Positions 11,186 to 23,162 are shown, counted from the first letter of the stretch. The stretch is 64,000 nt of DNA from Branchipolynoe longqiensis (GCA_030323885.1 CM059187.1:123639165-123703164); one strand, 5' to 3'. A program made the numbers and translations. The notes: a model not told the origin generated them from the sequence alone.

Positions 11186-11412
11186 TAGAATAAATCAATC
11201 AATCAATAGTTCCGTCCTCTAGTCGAGGGTTGGATGCAATGGTTCTCCACTTGTCCCGATGTTGTGCTGTTCTGATAGACTGTGAATAATTCAAGCCTGT
11301 CCACTGTGAAATATTTGTAAACCATGATGTTCTTGGTCTCCCTCTCCCTCTGCTGCCATTCACCTTCCCTTCCAACAATGTACGGTATATTGAACTCTGA
11401 CGAATGATGTAG
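11186..11412 (-). pseudogene. Non-LTR retrotransposon 3' relic (reverse transcriptase C-terminus)
   Basis: The minus strand encodes about 55 residues ending at the stop at 11199-11201. They include GRGRPRTSW, then WTGLN, then DKWRTIASNPRLEDGT. The pattern GRGRPR-x-W ... WTGL ... R-x-x-WR is typical of the region after the reverse transcriptase in non-LTR elements. A (TTGA)n tail follows the stop, as at a retroposon 3' end. The copy is severely 5'-truncated and nothing upstream aligns with a polymerase. The clade cannot be fixed from this piece. Confidence 0.75.
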
Positions 11413-11462
11413 AATAAAGCAAAGTAAAATATACAGATCAACCCAATATGTAAATAGATATA

Positions 11463-11640
11463 CAGTAAAACCTCTCTAAATCGACCGACATTGGGACCGA
11501 TCTTAAGTGGTCCATTCAAGGAGGTGGTCGGTTTAGCAAGTTACAATACGGTTACAATGGTATTGTTGGGACCCAAATAAAGCGATCCACATAGGGGAGT
11601 GGTCGATCTGTGGAGGTGGTCGGTTAGAGAGGTTTTACTG
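11463..11640 (-). mobile_element. MITE-T copy
   Basis: It begins CAGTAAAACCTCTCTAA and ends with the inverse GGTTTTACTG, with TA immediately before it. The interior keeps the family words GGACCCAAATAAAGCGAT and GGGGAGTGGTCGA. The CAGT-start termini and TA target suggest Tc1/mariner, pogo/Tigger-like. It has no transposase. Confidence 0.85.
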
Positions 11641-11650
11641 TGTATGTATA

Positions 11651-11691
<41 letters not shown>

Positions 11692-11692
11692 T
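11641..11692. repeat. (TA)n microsatellite
   Basis: TATATA run directly abutting MITE-T. Confidence 0.85.
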
Positions 11693-12166
11693 GACAGGAG
11701 TATCGGCCCTGACAAGAGTAATATTAAAAACTAATAATATCCATATGGACCTGTAGGTGAGTTTGGGCAAAGGATATTGACTCGTCAATTTAGGTGCCTC
11801 ACTCTTTTCTCTTATCGATGCCTAATATCAATATATGCATTGAATTCTGTATGCACAACTAATTGAGTATGCATAATAAAACAAAGGATAGAAACATAAA
11901 ACCATTAGCCTATGCAATTTTAATCAAATCAATCAGTTGTGCAAAGTGAAGTGAATGCATATATTGACACTAGGCATTGATTTCTGACGAGCCAATATCC
12001 TTTGCCCATACTCAGCTACAGGGCCGGGTGGATATTACCCTGTCAGGACCGATACACCGGGATGGCGCCATTATGCCCCGTGTGGGACCAGTGTGACCCG
12101 GTGACCTTTGCACACTGGGTTTTGCCTTTACAGCCCCCCATCCTCAGGTAGCTTCAGCCTCCACTG
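11693..12166. repeat. Inverted duplicate around unique DNA
   Basis: The words GGACCTGTAGGTGAGTTTGG and GGCAAAGGATATTGACTCGTC (11747-11788) return in inverse form at 11976-12030 (TGACGAGCCAATATCC, TTTGCCCATACTCAGC, TACAGGGCCGGG). ATATTGATAT-type words between also mirror each other. This looks like a decayed palindromic transposon roughly spanning 11695-12055. No transposase frame is seen. Confidence 0.45.
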
Positions 12167-12510
12167 CCAGACGGGATGGCCGAATGAGTTGAGTGTCCGT
12201 CTTCGGCATTGTTAGATCGTGTGATTCAAACCCATGGGTTTGAACCATGGTCGAGTCAAAGCAATGACTTACAAATTTATACTTGTTGCTTCCTAGCCTG
12301 GTGCTTGGCATTATTAGGATAGGGCAAGAACTAATTGGCTCAGTGTCAGGATAATGTGCCTGTGTGGGATATCAGGTCATGGTGCTGGTGGTCTCGTCTC
12401 CCAATGGGGCAGCATTATAAATTCCCCATGAGTGCACCCTGTTTTAAGTCGGTAGCCATAATAATATGACCTTAGGTGTTTCCAGAACGTAAAACTCCAA
12501 GAACCAACCA
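12167..12510 (+). mobile_element. SINE-A copy, type-1 head
   Basis: The head reads CCAGACGGGATGGCCGAATG, with an A box TGGCCGAATGAG, followed by a duplicated AACCCATGGGTTTGAACCATG where the B box should be. The body and the AAAACTCCAAGAACCAACC tail are complete. Confidence 0.9.
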
Positions 12511-12624
12511 GCTGCCGCTGCCAACCTTACACTACACTGCCGTACATGTATGCAGTGTGGGTGTCGGCCGGGACTTCACAATGCAGCTGCACTGTATAAT
12601 TAGGGATGCCTGTGCCAAAGGCTT

Positions 12625-12692
12625 GGGTTAGTTGGTTTATTCGTGGGGCTTTACGTCCGAGCAACGTCTACGGTAATATCAAGATGGCCTAT
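12625..12692 (-). mobile_element. SINE-A tail fragment
   Basis: The segment GGGGCTTTACGTCCGAGCAA then TAATATCAAGATGG matches the 3' end of SINE-A on the minus strand. Confidence 0.7.
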
Positions 12693-12706
12693 TCTGGAAA
12701 AAAGGT

Positions 12707-12850
12707 AATTAAAATTGCAAAATCCGATGGAACCATTCAATTTTCAAAACCAAACCACTTACTTAGTTATTCAACTTAATAAATAATGATGCATATATTA
12801 AACATTTATTTCTCCATAGAAGGGTTATTAAATCAATTTAATAGAACCTA
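12707..12850 (-). mobile_element. MITE-X end fragment
   Basis: TTAAAATTGCAAAATCCGATGG preserves the MITE-X terminus, and the next ~70 bp match the copy at 50391. The other end is lost. Confidence 0.5.
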
Positions 12851-12981
12851 TCACGGCTGAAAGTTATTCAGATTTAGAAACAGAGGCATTTGTAATATGT
12901 ATTAAGCAGAACCGGATGGAATAAAGCAATTGGAAAAGAAAACAGGGAAGGTTTGCCACCCAATACAATTCCATAGGCTAA

Positions 12982-13170
12982 AGTAACAACCTCTCTAACT
13001 GACCACCTTCACAGATCGATCGTTCCCCTATATCGATCACTTTATTTACAATGCCTATATATACAATGACATCGTGATGATTTTTAAAAAACCTCCCTAA
13101 ACCGACCACCTCCTTAAATGGACCATTTAAAGTCGATCCCATGGTCGGTCGATTAAGCGAGGTTTTACTA
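12982..13170 (+). mobile_element. MITE-T copy
   Basis: Degenerate left terminus (AACAACCTCTCTAA), right terminus GCGAGGTTTTACTA. The interior CCCCTATATCGATCACTTTA is family-specific. Confidence 0.8.
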
Positions 13171-13181
13171 TTTGTTATATA

Positions 13182-13382
13182 CAGTAAATCCTCTCTAACC
13201 GACCAGCTCCACAGATCGACCACTCCCCTATAAAGGCTATATCGATTGCGTTATTTGGATCCCAAACTATCGCCTATACAATGGCATTGTGTTTATAAAA
13301 AACCTCTCCAAACTGACCAACCTCCCTAAATGGACCATTTAAAATCGGTCCCATGGTCGGTCGATTTAGAGAGGTTTTACTA
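13182..13382 (+). mobile_element. MITE-T copy
   Basis: CAGTAAATCCTCTCTAACCG at the left and TAGAGAGGTTTTACTA at the right. It lies 11 bp from the preceding copy in the same orientation. Confidence 0.85.
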
Positions 13383-13854
13383 CATATATATATATACTAT
13401 ATATATACACGCACACATGCATGCGCTCCGGGCAATCAGTGCCCTGTCACGTCTCGAGGCCAGCTCAAAATGACTCCCAACTGTCACTGTGTCAGACAAC
13501 AACCCCATCAAACTACCTCCAATGAAATATCACCTCCCCCCCTACCTGACTCCACCTACCTCCCAACCGCAAACACACCCATCCCCCACCCACCCCATCC
13601 CCACCAACACCCACACCCACACCCATAACTACACCTACCCCAGCTCGCTTGCCAGCTCACTCATTGGCCCCCATGTTCACCTTTTATCTCACACAATCAT
13701 AGCAGATCGCTTTAAGTGCAATTTATGGTTTGATTCATACCCTGAGGGGAGTAGTTGTGGTAGCGAAGTCGGTGTGCCATCTATAGGGTCCATGTGTGGG
13801 TATACAAAGCAGTACGGGTACCCTAAACGCCTGATGCTTCTACACTGGTTTTGG

Positions 13855-14114
13855 AACCAGGAGGAATGACCCAGACGGTAGAGTGCTATCTACCCACGCG
13901 GGAGGTCATGGAATTCAGTCAACCCCCAGCCGAGTCAAGCGAAGAATTTAAAACACTGGAGTTTGTCGCAAACTTGTTTGTTGAACTCCAACAAACAACC
14001 AGTCAACCTTGCCTTATGCCCAACATCAATAGCATGGGTCAAGGACCGTGTTGGCTCAGTGTCTTGATAATGATACTGAGTTGGATATTTCAGGTTACGG
14101 TGTTGGCAACACAG
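13855..14114 (+). mobile_element. SINE-A copy, degenerate and rearranged
   Basis: The head reads GGTAGAGTGCTATCTACCC. A minus-strand tail-like piece (near 13960-14000) interrupts the body. Body words GGCTCAGTGTCTTGATAATG remain. The 137-codon open frame over it is therefore not a gene. Confidence 0.65.
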
Positions 14115-14339
14115 TGTTTTTTGGTCAACTCCCCCTCTCCCTCCCGTTTCCCCCCATCCAGCTGCACACAACCCCTCACGCTCACAGAGGCCATACATTA
14201 CACAGCCGCAAGACGCTGCCAAGCCGGTGATAACAAGAAAACCGATTGGTTCATCCGCTGCTGACCACCGTTATCAATATCAATTCTGACTGGCACTCGG
14301 TGATGGATGTGTGCCTCCTAGGAGAGGTCTCAGTAGAAT

Positions 14340-14456
14340 ATATAAAAATATATATATATGTATATATACACACATATACATACACACATATATATATACA
14401 CACATATATATACACACATATATACACACACATATATATACACACATATATATAAG
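14340..14456. repeat. (TATA)(CACA) microsatellite
   Basis: Alternating TATATATA and CACACATA units on the + strand. Confidence 0.9.
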
Positions 14457-14745
14457 GGTACACAGGGACTTCTCATCCATTGGATCTTTGGAGCGATAGT
14501 CCAAACACAGAATCTCAGTCACGTATGAACCTTAGGCCATCGTGATTTACTTTTACATTCCAACTTCGGTCAAGAATGCTTTTTTTTGTGGCATTTCATA
14601 AATCCCTAGCCAGTATCTAACATAATAATTTGCATAGTTTCTCTGATGAGCATTCTCCATTAAGATAACATATCCATTAGTTTTATTAGTAAATGCAGCT
14701 AAAGCCTAGAAGAATAATCACTCTTCGTTTTACTTGTGAATATAG
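14457..14745. other. No gene seen
   Basis: AT-rich ordinary sequence without recognisable repeats or reading frames. Confidence 0.5.
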
Positions 14746-14749
14746 AGAC

Positions 14750-15090
14750 CAGACGGGATGGCCAAATGAGTTGGAGCGTCCATCTCCCGTGCTGTTAGAT
14801 CGTGGAGTCGTGGGTTCGAACCATGGTCGAGTCAAACCAATGACTTGAAAATTGGTGCTTGTCACTTCCTAGCCAGGCGCTCGGCATTATTAGGACAGGG
14901 CAAGGACTGGTGCGCTCAGTGTCAGGAAAATGTGACTGAGTGGGATGCCAGGTCATGGTGCCGGCGGCCTGGTTTCCCAGTGAGACAGCACTATAAAGTC
15001 GCCATGAGTGCGCACTGTCACAAGTCCGTACCCGTCCTGATATGACCTTAGATGTTGCTAGGACATAAAACAACAACAAACAAACAAACT
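14750..15090 (+). mobile_element. SINE-A copy, type-1 head, (AAAC)n tail
   Basis: Begins CCAGACGGGATGGCC. The A box TGGCCAAATGAG and B box GGGTTCGAACC are both present. The tail is AACAACAACAAACAAAC rather than CCAACAACCAACC, a feature shared by the type-1 copies at 24553 and 54713. Confidence 0.95.
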
Positions 15091-15202
15091 TGTGAATATA
15101 TGGCGTATTTGAATAATTTGATAGATATATAATAAGTAACATCTATTGCATGTGGATTCAGGAATGCTGATGGGAGTTAACTTACCAATGCTTATAGTAA
15201 TG

Positions 15203-15508
15203 ACCGGATGTAGTGGCCGAATCAGGCATCCCACGTGATAGGTCGGAAATTCAAATCCCAGCTGAGCTAAATAAATGACTTAGATAATTGATAGTTTTTG
15301 CTACCTAGTCCGGCACTCAGATTACTAGGATAGGCAACGACTTGTTAGCTCAGTATCAGGATAATATGATTAAGTGGGAACTTGGGTCCTGGTACCAGCA
15401 GGTTGGTCTCCCAGTGGGGCACCACTATAATGTCACCATGAGTGCACATTGTCATAAGTCGGTACCCATCCTGAGATGACCTTAAATGTTACCAGTTAGT
15501 AAAACCCA
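15203..15508 (+). mobile_element. SINE-A copy, type-2 head
   Basis: Head ACCGGATGTAGTGGCCGAAT, diverged B box AAATTCAAATCCC, complete body to the ATGACCTTAAATGTTACC end. Confidence 0.85.
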
Positions 15509-15559
15509 AACCTTGGCTACAACATTGAATTCATTCACCAGTTGTTTTACCATGAGCAT

Positions 15560-16075
15560 ACATAGTGTAGCATTGTATTCACCAATGCCTGCACTATTAG
15601 CTCAATCAATAATCCCATCACTGGCTTTGAAATTGGTTTCATCATTGGTTTCTACATTGGCTTCAACATTATCTTCTTTATCATTGCATTCACCAATGGC
15701 TTCACCATTGGCTTCACCGCTGGCTGCTGCATTGGTTCCACCATTGTCTTCTTTATCGTTGGTTTCACTATTGGCACACCATTGGCTTCACCATTGTCTT
15801 CTTTATCGTTGGTTTCACCATTGGCTCCACCATTGGCTTTTTCATTCGCTTCAGCATTGGCTTCCCCATTGGCTTCTTCATTGCTTTCTACATTGCCTTC
15901 CGCATTAGCTTCGGCATTGCCATCTGCATTGGCTTCTGCATTGGTTGCTACATTGGCTCCTGCATTCGCTGCTACAATGGCTTCTCCGTTAAGTTCTGCT
16001 TTGGCTTCTGCCTTGATTTCTGCATTTACTTTTACATTGGCTTCTGCATTGGCTTCATCATTTCATTAATCACTA
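15560..16075. repeat. TTGGCTTCaCCA minisatellite
   Basis: About 500 bp are built from CATTGGCTTCACCATTGGCT and CTGCATTGGCTTCTGCATTG variants with a basic period near 12 bp. The Ala/Ser/Leu-rich open frames come from the unit length being a multiple of three. A smaller related patch occurs at 17830-17960. Confidence 0.9.
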
Positions 16076-16860
16076 GTTTCCATTAGTAGCTTCCCTCCCA
16101 ACTCCCAGTGGCTTCAGGCAACTAGTGTTAAAGCAACTAGTGTTGACAGTTTCCTCACAAAACCCTCTTTATGGGAGGGCATCGTGAATTGCTATACCCC
16201 AGTAGCTTCCCCAGTGCTTTCCCGTCCAGAGGAATGATTGGTCGTGTTGGCCTGGTCTCGGCCCCCCCCAACCCCCCAACCCCCCAACCCCCTCAACACG
16301 CCCACCGTAAGTAATGGCGGGACGGCGGCGCGAGAATAATGACGATGTATAGGGTCGGGCAGTGGTTGCCTTCAACCCACCCTGCTCCTAGGCCCTGCCC
16401 CCAGGTACATTTCGACGCCAGTCTTGTTTGTACCGAAAACCATCGCTAACTTGACTTAACCTGATAAGCCTGCTAAATATGGCTCCGCTGCTACCCAGGA
16501 GAAGCCCAGTGGGTGCACTGAGCAGGCCAGGGGACCATCCATAGACGTGGGCGATAATGAGGGTAGAGAAGAAAACAAAGAGTATGGTTGACACTGAGAT
16601 GGAGGAGAAGGCATGGGGTGGGGGTGGCGGCTTTGTGTGGTGCGGCTGCTCTGGGATGAATGATGGATGACCGGTGGTCAAGGCATGAAGAATATGTTTA
16701 CGCAGTCTAAAATAGGGCGCTTAGGATATTGATGTTATGCATGTTTCTTTATTCCACATGTACAATATATTTACACATATAACAATTTATTATATCGGCG
16801 TATTTCCTGTATGGATCTCTGAGCTATGTTCAAATCTAAGACACACTAAATTTCAGTATA
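16076..16860. other. No gene seen
   Basis: Ordinary sequence with a C-rich CCCCCCAACCCC patch at 16261-16295. An open frame of 97 codons on the minus strand (16388-16681) has one hydrophobic stretch but no family resemblance, and I do not call it. Confidence 0.4.
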
Positions 16861-16866
16861 TATATA

Positions 16867-17044
16867 CAGTAAACCTTCTCTAACTGACCACCTCTACAAA
16901 TCGACCACAGCCCTATATCGATCGCTTTATTTGGCTCCCAACAGTACCACTGTAACCATATTCTAATTCCGTAAACCGACCACCTCCCTAAATAGACCAC
17001 ATAAAGTCGGTCCCAAGGTCGGTTGATTTAGGGAGGTTTTACTG
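16867..17044 (+). mobile_element. MITE-T copy
   Basis: CAGTAAACCTTCTCTAA to GGGAGGTTTTACTG, flanked by TA on both sides. The interior retains TATCGATCGCTTTATTTGG. Confidence 0.9.
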
Positions 17045-17169
17045 TATATATATATATATACTATGCATATATTACATGCATATATATATATATATATATA
17101 TGCTGTATATATATAGATGCTGTAGATATATATCTGGTTTGCCGATTGGGTTAAGTGACATGGCGGCAT

Positions 17170-17820
17170 GCTCAGATGTTCATTTCCCCGCAGTAGAGGG
17201 AGATAAATGAAACCTTAAAGATGCACATCCATCTTCTTTCTGAGTTTAGGTAGCCAATCAACAAATGCTGAATCTCTATTACAGGGGATGGAGTGTGGTG
17301 TCTCCAGGGTAAGGGTTGGCGCGGGTCCATACGGTGGGATCCTGTTGTAGGAATGGCTCCATGGTTGGGGTTTCTTTTGCCTTTTTTTATTACCTTTCTA
17401 GGGTTTTTTTCTTTCACTTTTTTTCTAGCCATCAATGAGAAATGCTTTTAATTTTAAAAGAAATTGTCGCTTTGAACCATGGAATATTTGGCTGCTTCGA
17501 ATTGGCGTTATGGAAGGTGGTGAATGGGTGGATGGTGGGTGGGCAGAAGTTGTGATGGGCTACTTGATGCGAGAATAATAGTCCTGGGGATTACCGAGTG
17601 AAGTAACAATGGATGATGCATTTTCGCGCCATGGAACTGAGGCCCAGGTGTGATTTTCTCCTCTTTATGGGGTGGGGCCCCCCAGGGTTTGTCACCATAG
17701 AACCAGCCCCATGGAGGAGTGGGAGCATGATAAGCGCTGAGGTCACTGCACCTCTAATTCACACTGTTATATATGCTGTGACACCATGGTAGGTTTGGCG
17801 TATTAATATTATATATGAAG
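17170..17820. other. No gene seen
   Basis: Low to moderate complexity sequence with T-runs (17385-17430) and a GGTGGATGG patch. No exon or repeat family is recognised. Confidence 0.4.
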
Positions 17821-17829
17821 CTGCAACAG

Positions 17830-17960
17830 TGAATTCACCAGCGCTTTCACCATGTGCTTCTGCAGGATTGCATTCACTGGCTGTACCATTGGCTTACCAT
17901 TGGCTACAATGGCTGTACCATTGGCTTAATCATTGACCTCATCATTGCCAATTGCTCACC
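17830..17960. repeat. TTGGCTTC minisatellite remnant
   Basis: ACCATTGGCTTACCATTGGC and related words match the larger array at 15560. Confidence 0.75.
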
Positions 17961-18162
17961 TGACAATTGGTTTCCGGACAGCTGCATTTAGTTCTTGTTC
18001 TACATGGTTTGTTCAGCTTCTTTGTAAGTGCTGGCCACATATGAAGCATGAAGGTTCTTGTGGGTTTGTAGCATTTGGCTTTACTCAGATAGGGCAAGGA
18101 GACCCAACTGCCCGCACTTGGAATTTACACTTTTTAATCCACTAATTTACACTTTTTAATCC

Positions 18163-18477
18163 GTTCTCTGTGGCGGAGTGGTTGGAGTGTCTGACTTTTT
18201 TCTAGGTCAGACTCCTAATCTGAGGGTCGGCGGTTCGATTCCCCGTGCCCCCAGCTCTGCCAATTTGGATTTCCACCGCTGTGTATAACTTACAGCGTCA
18301 TCAAAGGCCGGTTGCTCTCATACCATGTCTATGTGGTGTGGGAGGTTAAAAATCCCTTGGGTCGGTAAAAGTGTAGGCTCGGGCTTTCTATCAACCAGCA
18401 GTGGAATGAGGAAGACCAGTCGTCTATGACTGAAATTTCCCCTGCTTAAACAACTAATGGACCAACAAAAAAAAAAA
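18163..18477 (+). mobile_element. SINE-B copy, full length
   Basis: The tRNA-like head GTGGCGGAGTGGTTGGAGTG has an extended arm and a B box GGTTCGATTCC. This resembles a class II tRNA (Leu/Ser type, long variable arm). The body carries AGCTCTGCCAATTTGG, CAGCGTCATCAAAGGCCGG and AAATCCCTTGGGTCGG. It ends in a 12-A tail. Confidence 0.9.
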
Positions 18478-19020
18478 GGTACAAAAATAAATGGGGGGAA
18501 AAGCTGTTAGCCAGGGAAGTCATAAGAAGTCTCACACATATGGGTTATAGGGATAAAGGGATCTAACATATAAACAACACACTTATGCAAATAACTTCTT
18601 TTTCTTTCCTTTTATGAGGGATCAAAATAACTAATAGTGGTGATCTCATTATAGCAGACATTGATTATATAGCTTACATATGTCTCATCAAGAAAACCAA
18701 AAGTGCAATGTTTACATTTGTCAAGCATTGTGACATATTGCGTACCATCACCACAACGCCAAAATGTAGCCAAATCAATTCAATGCCTGTGTGCCTGTTA
18801 CTTTTTGAGGAGGTTTTATTATTGGGGATGATTGTAGCAGTGGACATTGATACGATGTAAGCCTGCACGGTGGTTGTATAAATGGTGCATTATCTCCAGC
18901 CGGGTATATTCCACAGGAGTGAGCAGTTGAACACAATGTAAGCAAATGGCATCTCTTAAAGACTGATTAATTGTTAACAAATTGAGATACCGCTGATCTG
19001 AGTGTTTTATCACAAAAGGG

Positions 19021-19535
19021 TGGTTAAACTTGCATAGTCTGATATTTTTTAGTTTTTGCCATTTTCTGAGATAAATATATTAGGTTCATCCTTATAATCA
19101 GTTTTTGTCATTTTCTGAGATAGATATATTAGGTTCATCCCTATGATCAGTTTTTGTTATTCACTGAGATAAATAAATATATTAGGTTCATCCTTATAAT
19201 CAGTTTTTTTCATTTTCTGAGATAAATATATTAGGTTCATCCTTATAATCTATCTTAGTTTAGTTTGAAGTAACTTTTATTTTAAATGGCTAACTGTTCG
19301 AGATATCTGAAGTGAAGACATAGCAGATTAATTTTGGCAAGTATACCAAAACTCTGACACCATATGCTTCTGCAGTAACAGATTCTATTAAATTGACTTG
19401 GTATTCCCTTCTATGTGGCAACAAATGCTTAATAAGTGCACCAGTATCAAAGTTAAATATGTAGAATCAAATCTAGGTCAGTCTTTTGGTTTTGAAAATG
19501 TGATGCTTTCATTGGATAGTTTTAATGAACTAACA
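19021..19535 (+). mobile_element. MITE-X copy with internal tandem expansion
   Basis: It starts TTAAACTTGCATAGTCTGAT and ends with a degenerate ATTGGATAGTTTTAA. The segment CTGAGATAAATATATTAGG is present four times (19066, 19115, 19164, 19217), giving a ~49-bp internal tandem repeat absent from sister copies. Confidence 0.8.
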
Positions 19536-19900
19536 CGTGGTTTAATAGATAACTGCTGGAAGCATGAGCAAAGTGAACAGCTCAGAGTTGATTAGAAGAA
19601 CCATGCGCAATAAGGCAATAGTCTGGCCTAAGAAAATAATACAAAGGAACATTATCTATAGTGAACAGATTTGTGTAGAGAAGGCTTAACAAAAAGTATC
19701 ATGCTTCCCTTTAGTGGAGATGTGAAAAATAAACCTTGGCTTTTTCTTATCATTATGCTTCCCATTAGTGGCTATGTGAAAAATAAATCTTGTTTCTGGT
19801 AGAATACCTTCTTTCTATAATTTCAGGCCATGAGAGTCCTTTTGCTTGATGACTTTCCTGACACTTGACCAATTTTGTTATCAGACATGTATTGCAATGA

Positions 19901-20238
19901 GCCGGGCGGGGTGGCCAAATCGGTGGAGTATGAGCCTCAAGTGAAGGTGATCTGGAGTTCAGTTCCCAGCCGAGTCAAGCCGATGACTTATAAAATTGAT
20001 AGGTATCGCTTCCTAGCCAGGCACTCTGCATTAATAGGATAGGGCAAGGACTAGTTTAACTCATTGTCAGGAAAATGTGACTGAGTCCAATATCAGAATA
20101 TCGGGTCATAGTGCTGGCAGCCTGACTTGCCAGTAGGACAGCACTAGTAAGTTGCCATGAGTGTGCACTGTCACAAATCAATACCCATCCTGATATGACC
20201 TTAGATGTTGCCAGGATATAAAACTCCAACAACCAACC
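19901..20238 (+). mobile_element. SINE-A copy, type-2 head
   Basis: Head GGGTGGCCAAATCGGTGGAG, body complete, tail ACTCCAACAACCAACC. Confidence 0.9.
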
Positions 20239-20239
20239 T

Positions 20240-20845
20240 GTATTACAATGAGTTCCCCCACCATCAATATGAATGAATTAAATTGCAATGTTTTTCGGAT
20301 GCGTATGCAGTTCATGAGCTGAACCGACAATGGAAGTGCAAACTTGCCGACTCATGCCCTGGCTTACCAAGCTGCATTTCGGCAGCAGAGAGTCGCGATC
20401 AGTACTTAGTACAATGGTCCTGGGAGGGATATAATGACATACGCACAGAACCGTGATGATGGCATCGCATGTGCTAACACTACATTCAGATGCAAGGAGT
20501 GGATCAATACACTTGTGGCCATTTTACAACAGCTTCTGTTTGCATTTCATTACAGTAAGGAGTATAGTAAATCTTGTCACGCGCACATTGGCATGAGGTA
20601 TGCATTGTTAATTAGAGGGATAGCATGTATGGTACACATATGGATTAGTACTCTTAAGTTAGCAGAAGCAAGTAGAACTCTGCATAGTTGTAGGGCATCT
20701 ACGTCAGCGGTCCAGTGACATCTTTGGCAAACTATTCATGCAGGATTACGCGACCGCAATGAATGAGTATGCCTAAAGTAGTATCTTTTTCTTGAAGATT
20801 TATACTGCCTATCTTGGAGAAGTCTGAATAGACTTGTTTTCACCA
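20240..20845. other. No gene called
   Basis: A 94-codon frame (20434-20718, +) has a mixed composition but matches no family I recognise and has no splice context. The rest is unassigned. Confidence 0.35.
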
Positions 20846-21013
20846 TTAGACAGTTTATCGATAGAAAGCCTGAGTCTACACTTTTACCGACCCAAGGGAT
20901 TTTTAACCTCCTACACCACATAGACATGGCATGAGAGCAACTGGCCTTTGATGTCGCTGTAAGTTATACACAGCTGTGGAAATCCAAAGTGGCAGAGGTG
21001 GGGGCACGGGGTA
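20846..21013 (-). mobile_element. SINE-B fragment, head missing
   Basis: Minus-strand copy of the SINE-B body from CCCCGTGCCCCCACC to the GCTTTCTATCGAT region. The tRNA-like head is truncated. Confidence 0.85.
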
Positions 21014-21169
21014 TCTATTTTCAACGAATAACTTTGAACGCACACCAATGTGTCCTTTCCTTGGAGGGACAATTAACTGAAATATAATCAAAACAGTTTG
21101 TGCTTTAAACAATTGTACATTCCTGACAGGGTTTCGCCGATCACAGAGGTTGCTGAGGATGTGTTTATG

Positions 21170-21493
21170 TTTATTGGGGTTTTACATCCTGGCAACGTCT
21201 AGTGTCATATCAGGATGGGTACCGACTTATGACAGTGTGCACTTATGACAACTTTATAGTGTTGTCACACTGGGACACCAGGTTGTCGGCAGCATGACTG
21301 GATTTCCAACATAGTCATATGATACTGACACTGAGCTAGCCAGTCCTTGCACTATCCTAGTAATGCCGAGTTACAGGCTAGGTAGTGACCTGTATGATTT
21401 TTTTTACGTCATTGGTTTGACTCTGGTGGGATTTCGACTCATGACCTTCCGCACGGGAAGCCTGTGCTCTAACCGATTCGGGCCACCGCATCC
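21170..21493 (-). mobile_element. SINE-A copy, type-2 head
   Basis: Tail TTGGGGTTTTACATCCTGG at left, head GAATCGGTTAGAGC (minus strand) at right. Confidence 0.9.
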
Positions 21494-21499
21494 GATTGC

Positions 21500-21935
21500 A
21501 ATCTGCTGAACCGATGTCCTTTGGGTATGATGCGTCATGCCCACGTCAAAAATAAGTTGATAAAATTCGAGCATGTTGATCTACCAAGCTTTGACGTCAA
21601 TTCTACTGCGATATATATCAATGTAGACCGTAGTCGCCAACTGTGGACGGTATGGTTCAATCTCAATGTACAATCAATGCTATAATATGTGGAACATAAC
21701 CAAATAAATGTAAAATTGAGGTTGGTGAAACGTATTTTTTTTAAAGGCTAATTTTAATTTTTACATAACATCATCACACTGATTTCTACCTAGAATCAAT
21801 TTTCAAATTCCACCAATTTTCAACTTTGTTTCAACGCGATGATCGACGGTGGTTCGACTTAATTTCGACTAGTTTATGCTCAATGGAGCAGGCTACAGTA
21901 GAATAAATCAGTGTATTTACCCAGTCGTTACCTCT
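21500..21935. other. No gene seen
   Basis: AT-rich sequence without recognisable repeats or reading frames. Confidence 0.4.
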
Positions 21936-22429
21936 ACCTTACATCATTACCAGTCACCAGCAGTGACCAGTCAGCAGGTTATTATCAGTAAACATGTTTG
22001 CTGCATCATTGGCATTGTGATTATATATATATATATATGTATATATGATGGGTAACGTATTATGTGAGTATAAAGATATGTAAGGGAATATTATTTATTT
22101 TTATTGTTATCCTCCATAAGATTTGATACTTTACTGGTTGCGTCATCTCGTCCAACTCACCTTCCCCGGATGTTGACCAGTGTCAGTCGCAACGGATATA
22201 AATATCGCATCATATATATATATATGTACATATATATATATATATATGTGTGATGTATAACCCATTATGCGAGTATATTGGCACGGAAGGGATTGTTATT
22301 ATTATCATGTCTAATTAATATTAATATTACACTATATACTGTACTGCCTCCTCCATGTCACGACTGGTGGCGCCACCCCCGGAGCTGCTCGGTAACTTCC
22401 TACCCTGTATACATCACTCGCGTCGGTGA

Positions 22430-22466
<37 letters not shown>

Positions 22467-22470
22467 TCCA
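21936..22470. repeat. (TA)n-linked interspersed repeat cluster
   Basis: Two similar blocks, each with (TA)n, then GTATTATGTGAGTATA or CATTATGCGAGTATAT, then an AGGGAATATTATT or AGGGATTGTTATT segment. A GGTGGCGCCACC word follows near 22367. The same order appears in part near 5023, 39780 and 57863. Confidence 0.5.
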
Positions 22471-22832
22471 GTGGATGTACATATACAAAGATATAATGAA
22501 AATAACGTAACCAAGATCAATGTAATATTCTGAAGAAGAATACACAATTAACAGGTGTTAAACTGTTATTACTGTATCAACATGCTTAGTAATGCAATTA
22601 TTATCATTATCATCATATTATTACCACTATATCATCATATTATCGCCCAACATACTGTCGTGGGGGTGTTTTTGCAAATGGGTGGAAACATTGCACCAAG
22701 AGTAAGAATCGAACCCACACTTCTGCCATTCTGGGACATCATGGTACTATCTAGGCTCCCAGCATGTGACATTTCACCTACGGAGGTCAGTGAACCTCAC
22801 TGCACTAAGTTTAGTTTACACAGTCATGACTT

Positions 22833-23162
22833 GTTGTTGTTGAATGGAGTTTTACATCCTGGCAACATCTAAGGTCATATCAGGACGGGTAACGACTTGT
22901 GAAAGTGTGCACTCATGCTGACTTTATAGTGCTGTCCCATTGGGAGACCAGGCTGCCAGCACCATAACCTGATATCCCACTCAGTCACATTATCCTGATA
23001 CTAAGCTAAGCAATCGTTGTCCTCTCCTAGTAATGCCAAGCGCCAGCCTAGGTAGCGATACGTATCAATTTTGTAAGTCATTGGTTTGACTCGACCGGGA
23101 ATTGGACTCCCGACCTGACACACGGAAAGCATGCGCTCTACCGATTCGGCCACCGCGTCCGG
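22833..23162 (-). mobile_element. SINE-A copy, type-2 head
   Basis: Complete from the AGTTTTACATCCTGGCAAC tail to the head, whose minus-strand form reads CGGTGGCCGAATCGGTAGAG. Confidence 0.95.

Noticed and set aside
13851..14264. 137-codon frame with a hydrophobic stretch
   Set aside because: It overlies a rearranged SINE-A copy.
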